A stretch of DNA of 64,000 nt from Flavobacterium sp. ACN6 (GTDB lineage Bacteria; Bacteroidota; Bacteroidia; Flavobacteriales; Flavobacteriaceae): NCBI RefSeq assembly GCF_002304005.1, contig NZ_MRCQ01000004.1, positions 186,001 to 250,000 on the forward strand. The letters are read 5' to 3'. The notes beneath the pieces are model-generated. The model worked only from the letters and a program-made list of their open reading frames with translations, did no database searches and had not been told where the DNA came from. Of this stretch, positions 60,096 through 64,000 are shown piece after piece. A program made the position numbers and the translations under genes. Position 1 is the first letter of the stretch. Every line of letters begins with the position of its first letter.

Positions 60096-61301
60096 TTAGT
60101 ACGTTTCGTATTTGTCTCCAAAATTAAACGTTAAAGAGAAACGAAGTGTGTTTTCTAAAGGGTTTTTTATTTTTGATGCCGAGAATAAATAAGATACATC
60201 GATTTTCATGATGTTGTATTTAAATCCTGCTCCTAAAGAGAAAAATTGTTTTGCACCTTTTTCTGGGCTTTCGTGGTAATAGCCTAAACGCATTGCAAAT
60301 GAATCTTGATACATATATTCGGCAGCAACACTATAGGTAACTTCTTTTATTTCTTCGCTAAGTCCGCCAGGAGCGTCTCCAAAAGATTTGAATATTCCTT
60401 GAAACCAGCCAATGTCATTATAGTTTCTATAACCAATATCTGTAGCTTCTTGCTGCGATATATCTTCTGGATCATCAAAATCTCCATCGCCGTTTACATC
60501 TACTGCTGTTCCAATACCTGGAGGCGTTGGAACTAAAAGTTTTGTAAGTTCAGCGCTTAAAGTAAGTTTGTTGTAATCGTCAAAAATAAAGTCAAAACCT
60601 CCTCCTAATCTTAAATTAGCAGGTAAAAAGTTTCTGCTTACATCATCGTTATCGTAACTTATTTTCGGGCCTAGGTTCTGAAAGTTAATTCCGGCTCTCC
60701 ATCTTCCGTTAAAATCCTGATAAGCAATTTCTTCCGATTGATAAAAGGCAGCTACATCAACAGCAAAAGAACTTGCTGAAGTTGCATCAACTTCTTCAGA
60801 GGCAACTTTTAGATTCGAATTTATAAAACGACCGGCAACAGCCATCGAGAATTTTTCACTTAATTTTAATGAATAAGATCCATCTAAGGCAAATTCATTT
60901 GGATTTACTTCTCTTACTGCTTCGTTAGGGTCTCCAGTGTATCTTAACTCAATTCCTCCAAAACCAAAATAGCGGAAACTTCCAGCGAAAGCACTTTTTT
61001 CATTGATTTTGTTGTAATACGTTACCTGACCTAGTGAAATGTCGTTGGCAAGATCTGTTAAGTAAGGTGTGTAACTAATAGAAAGACCTTGAGCATCTTC
61101 TGCGAATGCATATTTTGCAGGATTCCATTGTTGTGAGAAAACGTCGGCAGAAGTAGCGACACCTTGATCAGCTAAACCTGCTGCTCTAGCATCTGCTGCT
61201 ACTAGTAAAAAAGGAACTCCAGTTACAATAGGTCGTGAATCCTGAGCCTTTGTACTGTAGAAAATAAAAAAACAAATTAATAATAGTGCTATTTTTTTCA
61301 T
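60096..61301 (-). CDS. porV: Type IX secretion outer-membrane protein PorV (LptO)
   Basis: 401 residues with a signal peptide (MKKIALLLICFFIFYSTKAQ) and the PorV/PorQ-family start TGVPFLLVAADARAAGLADQGVATSADVFSQQWNPAKYAF. Barrel strands run to the end (FRFSLTFNFGDKYETY). PorV brings cargo proteins with type A C-terminal signals from the Sov translocon to the PorU/PorZ attachment complex. It follows porU, the sortase-like protease that cuts the signals. A -7/-33-like promoter (61327-61356) lies in the end of porU, so porV may also be expressed alone. Confidence 0.92.
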   Translation of the reverse strand: MKKIALLLICFFIFYSTKAQDSRPIVTGVPFLLVAADARAAGLADQGVATSADVFSQQWNPAKYAFAEDAQGLSISYTPYLTDLANDISLGQVTYYNKINEKSAFAGSFRYFGFGGIELRYTGDPNEAVREVNPNEFALDGSYSLKLSEKFSMAVAGRFINSNLKVASEEVDATSASSFAVDVAAFYQSEEIAYQDFNGRWRAGINFQNLGPKISYDNDDVSRNFLPANLRLGGGFDFIFDDYNKLTLSAELTKLLVPTPPGIGTAVDVNGDGDFDDPEDISQQEATDIGYRNYNDIGWFQGIFKSFGDAPGGLSEEIKEVTYSVAAEYMYQDSFAMRLGYYHESPEKGAKQFFSLGAGFKYNIMKIDVSYLFSASKIKNPLENTLRFSLTFNFGDKYETY

Positions 61302-61326
61302 TTATGGGACTAATGTTTTGGTGGTG

Positions 61327-61356
61327 CAAATATATAGAATATTATAGGATGACAAG
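61327..61356 (-). promoter_or_regulatory. Possible porV promoter inside the end of porU
   Basis: On the minus strand TATATTTG (61327-61334) matches the -7 consensus and CTTG (61353-61356) lies 18 bases upstream, within the last codons of porU. It could let porV be made independently of porU. Confidence 0.45.
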
Positions 61357-64000
61357 CTTTTCGTATTTTTCTGCTTTTTTATTTGTCAAATTTGATTTTA
61401 CCGTAAGCTTATAAATGTACACTCCTTTTCCGATTCTGTCTCCAAAATCATCTTTACCATCCCACGTTATATCTCGTGATAAAAATCCTTCTGTTGTTAT
61501 AGTTTGATTTTTTGTCCAAACTACTTTTCCAGTAATAGTCATTACCTGTACTTGTACTTCCAAAGGCTCATAGGGCCTGTTGTGTGAGAACCAAAATTGG
61601 GTGTAAGTTGAAAAAGGGTTTGGATAATTAAGAACGTGTGATAATGTCAAAGATTCGTCTCCAACAACTGTAAATTGAATCTCGCTGGTAACTGGATTAT
61701 TATATACGTCCCAAGCAGTAAAACTTATAGTGTGTAAACCTGGCGCTAAATTCCTAAAAGGGAAACGCAGATTTCCATTTGTATAATCATCTAATTTTGT
61801 TTGATAATAATCATTCAAAATATAAGGATTACTGACGTCTCCATCTAAAATTGCAACAATATCATGTCCGATTCCGCTTGCTGTATTAATTCCGTTTTCG
61901 TCTTCTAAAAAGGCTAAAAGAAATGGGGATTCGTTTGTGATTCCGCCAGATACAAAAGTTTCATCGTTCATATATAACTTAACTTTCGGACTTATATTGT
62001 CCTGAGGTGCATTTTCGTTAATTCCTCCAATTTTAATGATGTTATTATGTCCTGTTTGATTTTCTAAAACTTCATTTTTTTTCGAGTAAAAACTGATTCT
62101 TCCATTGTCAACCGGGATACGAATATCTCTTGGAACAACAAAGCTAAATTCAAATTGCCCGTTGGTTACAGATGCATTTCCTCTAAAAATCGTTTCTCCT
62201 AAAGTTTTGAATTGTATAGGAGGGCTGAAGCCGTCATTGTTTAACGTTGAATTTGTGATCATTTTATCGAAAATAGCAGTTGCTAATTCTCCGTTATAAT
62301 TGCTTAAAAGAGTATTGTTTTCGTCTGTAATTTCTCCTGATATTTTAATTTTTGATAATGATTTTAAATCTGGTATCGGCTGCGAAATGGCAATATCATT
62401 TACTTTTGTTAAATTAATTCGAGGTTTTGGTATGGCAAGCATTAAGGCGGGGTCACCTATATATACAACAACATTACTGGCAGAACTTGGTCTTTCGTTT
62501 TTAGAAATTCTTAAAGACTCTGCAATGCTGTTGTATTGGTTGGAACCGTACGCAAGAAGATTTTTGCTGAGAATGTCATTAAAGTCCTCTGCGTTTGGCT
62601 GTCCGATTTCTCGAATTGTTGTCAGCATCGAAATCGCGCCTCCTTTTGGATTCCAAAAAACGTATTCTCCAGCTGTAGGTCTTGTTGGATCGTCAAATCT
62701 CGAAAATTCACAAGTAATGGTAATAAATAAAGGATATTTGTATTGATTGTTTAGGTTTTGACTGTCTGATTTTTCCCAAATTCGCTCACTCGCCAATCCG
62801 TCTTCGCCGCCATGTCCCAAATAATTAAAAACTAATGCGCCTTTTTCAAAAGCATTAAAAAAATCGGTTCTTGCTTTTGGGTATCTGGCTCCGCCGGCAG
62901 AAGCTTCTTGGGTGTAAGCGTCCAGCAGTATTTTTTCGATATTAAAAAAAGGCTTTTCGGTGGCAATTACATCTGCAAGGGAATTTTGACGGGACTGTAG
63001 TGTTTCGTCTCCAGATGTATCGGAATCATCGCTGATTAAAACAAAATTATTTCGCCAGTTTCCGTATGATTTTGCATCATGATATTCTAAAACTTTATTA
63101 ACCATTTCCTGAGCCTGCGCGTTATCTGAAACTAACATACGTCCAACGGCAATATCAATCCCGCTGAAAGGATAAGACACAATTCCTTCGTTTGTATCCA
63201 TAAGCCCAAAAAAATCATCAGAAGCGAATCCAGCTTCTCCAACTGTATTACTTGTTAGCGATTGATATATAGGTACGATATTGGTATTGTTGGAAATTCG
63301 GTCTTTGTAATCATAGGACGCATCGCCGAATAAATTTAAATATTTGATTCTTTTATCCGAAGAAAAAGCATTATCATAAACATACTTGACAAAATTCCTG
63401 ATCGCTGCAATATCTTGTTTTCCCGAAGAGAATTCCTGATAGATATTCTCTAGTGAAACCACTTTTACATTTATGTTCGAGTTGGTTCGATGAAAACTGG
63501 CTAATCTTTCTGCTTGAGAAATAAGGGATTTTGGTGATACGATTACATAATCAATATCCTGAAAAGCATTTTGGCTGTTTCTAAAAATGGTGCCTTTTAA
63601 GTTTTGATTTGCGATTTTAGACTGATTTTCCTTTAAAGGAGTATAAAAATCAGCAGGATCAATTGCGATGTATTTTCTAACTTCTCCTAAATTAGCTTTA
63701 AAGCTAAAAGTCGGCTGATTGGCATTTTCTATTTTTGATATATTATATAGGTCTGTTACATCCCAGATTTGAGTTACTCCAGATGCGTTTCCAAATGTGT
63801 AATTGACAACCCCAGCCACAGATCCCGCGTCATTATATTGAAATGCAAATTGTTTGCCTGTTCCTAGAAGTCTTCGTTTTGCAATTAAATTAATGTAATC
63901 CAGATAGCCTTTTGATCCTGGAACACCATTATTATTATAAGTAAGCTTTATTTTAATATTATCAGTACCTGTAAATGTTATGTTGGATGGCAGGCTTCCA
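61342..64000 (-). CDS. porU: Type IX secretion signal peptidase PorU (5' end beyond window)
   Basis: The frame stays open to the right edge, so only about 886 C-terminal residues are seen; the start lies outside the window. The GTG at 63817-63819 is internal: the residues before it (GYLDYINLIAKRRLLGTGKQ) are part of the protein. A gingipain-like (C25) cysteine-protease domain has its catalytic His in YLGHGGEDG (codon 62812-62814) and Cys in TCEFSRFDDP (codon 62710-62712). The C-terminus is a type IX sorting-like domain (NYPNPFSTYTQFWFS to EKLVIL). PorU removes C-terminal signals from secreted cargo and attaches it to the surface. In F. johnsoniae gldJ follows upstream. Confidence 0.93.
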   Translation of the reverse strand, partial: GSLPSNITFTGTDNIKIKLTYNNNGVPGSKGYLDYINLIAKRRLLGTGKQFAFQYNDAGSVAGVVNYTFGNASGVTQIWDVTDLYNISKIENANQPTFSFKANLGEVRKYIAIDPADFYTPLKENQSKIANQNLKGTIFRNSQNAFQDIDYVIVSPKSLISQAERLASFHRTNSNINVKVVSLENIYQEFSSGKQDIAAIRNFVKYVYDNAFSSDKRIKYLNLFGDASYDYKDRISNNTNIVPIYQSLTSNTVGEAGFASDDFFGLMDTNEGIVSYPFSGIDIAVGRMLVSDNAQAQEMVNKVLEYHDAKSYGNWRNNFVLISDDSDTSGDETLQSRQNSLADVIATEKPFFNIEKILLDAYTQEASAGGARYPKARTDFFNAFEKGALVFNYLGHGGEDGLASERIWEKSDSQNLNNQYKYPLFITITCEFSRFDDPTRPTAGEYVFWNPKGGAISMLTTIREIGQPNAEDFNDILSKNLLAYGSNQYNSIAESLRISKNERPSSASNVVVYIGDPALMLAIPKPRINLTKVNDIAISQPIPDLKSLSKIKISGEITDENNTLLSNYNGELATAIFDKMITNSTLNNDGFSPPIQFKTLGETIFRGNASVTNGQFEFSFVVPRDIRIPVDNGRISFYSKKNEVLENQTGHNNIIKIGGINENAPQDNISPKVKLYMNDETFVSGGITNESPFLLAFLEDENGINTASGIGHDIVAILDGDVSNPYILNDYYQTKLDDYTNGNLRFPFRNLAPGLHTISFTAWDVYNNPVTSEIQFTVVGDESLTLSHVLNYPNPFSTYTQFWFSHNRPYEPLEVQVQVMTITGKVVWTKNQTITTEGFLSRDITWDGKDDFGDRIGKGVYIYKLTVKSNLTNKKAEKYEKLVIL

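Noticed and set aside
63817..63819. GTG as the start of porU
   Set aside because: The frame is open upstream to the window edge and the residues before it (GYLDYINLIAKRR) are part of the conserved protein.
1..64000. tRNA, rRNA, prophage, transposase or integrase genes
   Set aside because: No cloverleaf-like sequence, no integrase or transposase motifs and no phage structural genes were recognised in either strand.

Overview
The window looks like a core chromosomal segment of a Flavobacterium close to F. johnsoniae. The evidence is low GC content, promoters of the Bacteroidota type (TTTG, then TAnnTTTG), no Shine-Dalgarno sequences, and SusC-like TonB receptors. It also carries gliding and type IX secretion genes (gldA, gldE, gldD, porV, porU), and as I recall gldA, mutY-ssb-gldE-gldD and porV-porU lie in the same order in F. 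johnsoniae. No rRNA, tRNA, prophage, insertion sequence or CRISPR array was seen.

Layout. 1-5.8 kb: a SAM-I riboswitch and a methionine-synthesis operon with a split MetH (homocysteine module, then the pterin/B12/activation module) and metF, followed by a methyltransferase and a dicarboxylate/amino-acid symporter gene. 8-13 kb: a TonB receptor, a DUF4374 lipoprotein and a PepSY membrane protein, the same gene set as the Bacteroides Xus xenosiderophore system. 13.4-17.6 kb: a second TonB receptor, gldA and a small beta-barrel protein. 17.6-18.3 kb: a HigBA-type toxin-antitoxin pair. 18.7-25 kb: dgt, DUF3078, dxs, a TonB-like protein with an N-terminal Cys cluster, tadA and a SUKH-like protein. 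25.3-33.6 kb: a bacterial alpha-2-macroglobulin with a thioester motif and its usual partner PBP1C. 33.6-36.9 kb: an unknown protein, RNase G, a 30-residue basic protein and HU. 37-40.4 kb: mutY-ssb-gldE-gldD. 40.6-51.5 kb: an HMA-domain protein, an EamA transporter, an M16 peptidase pair, rplU-rpmA, an unknown membrane protein, an AsmA-like protein and miaE. 51.6-56.6 kb: a glycosyltransferase, an AraC regulator, an AhpD-like protein and an M1 aminopeptidase. 56.7-64 kb: pdhC-pdhA, cdd, porV and porU; porU runs off the right edge.

The genes are mostly conventional. What stands out is the non-coding DNA. The spacers carry several families of short palindromic repeats: a 75-90 bp element with conserved arms and a variable central hairpin (five copies), a roughly 30 bp palindrome with core AGGTTTTCAAAACCT (four copies, all around metH), units built on TTCC/GGAA palindromes followed by GGTAG (three copies), and a 16-bp palindrome, TCCCGAAGCTTCGGGA or a close variant, found in one spacer and twice inside the coding linkers of pdhC. 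I could not run searches, so family membership rests on reading motifs and structure would need comparative genomics.
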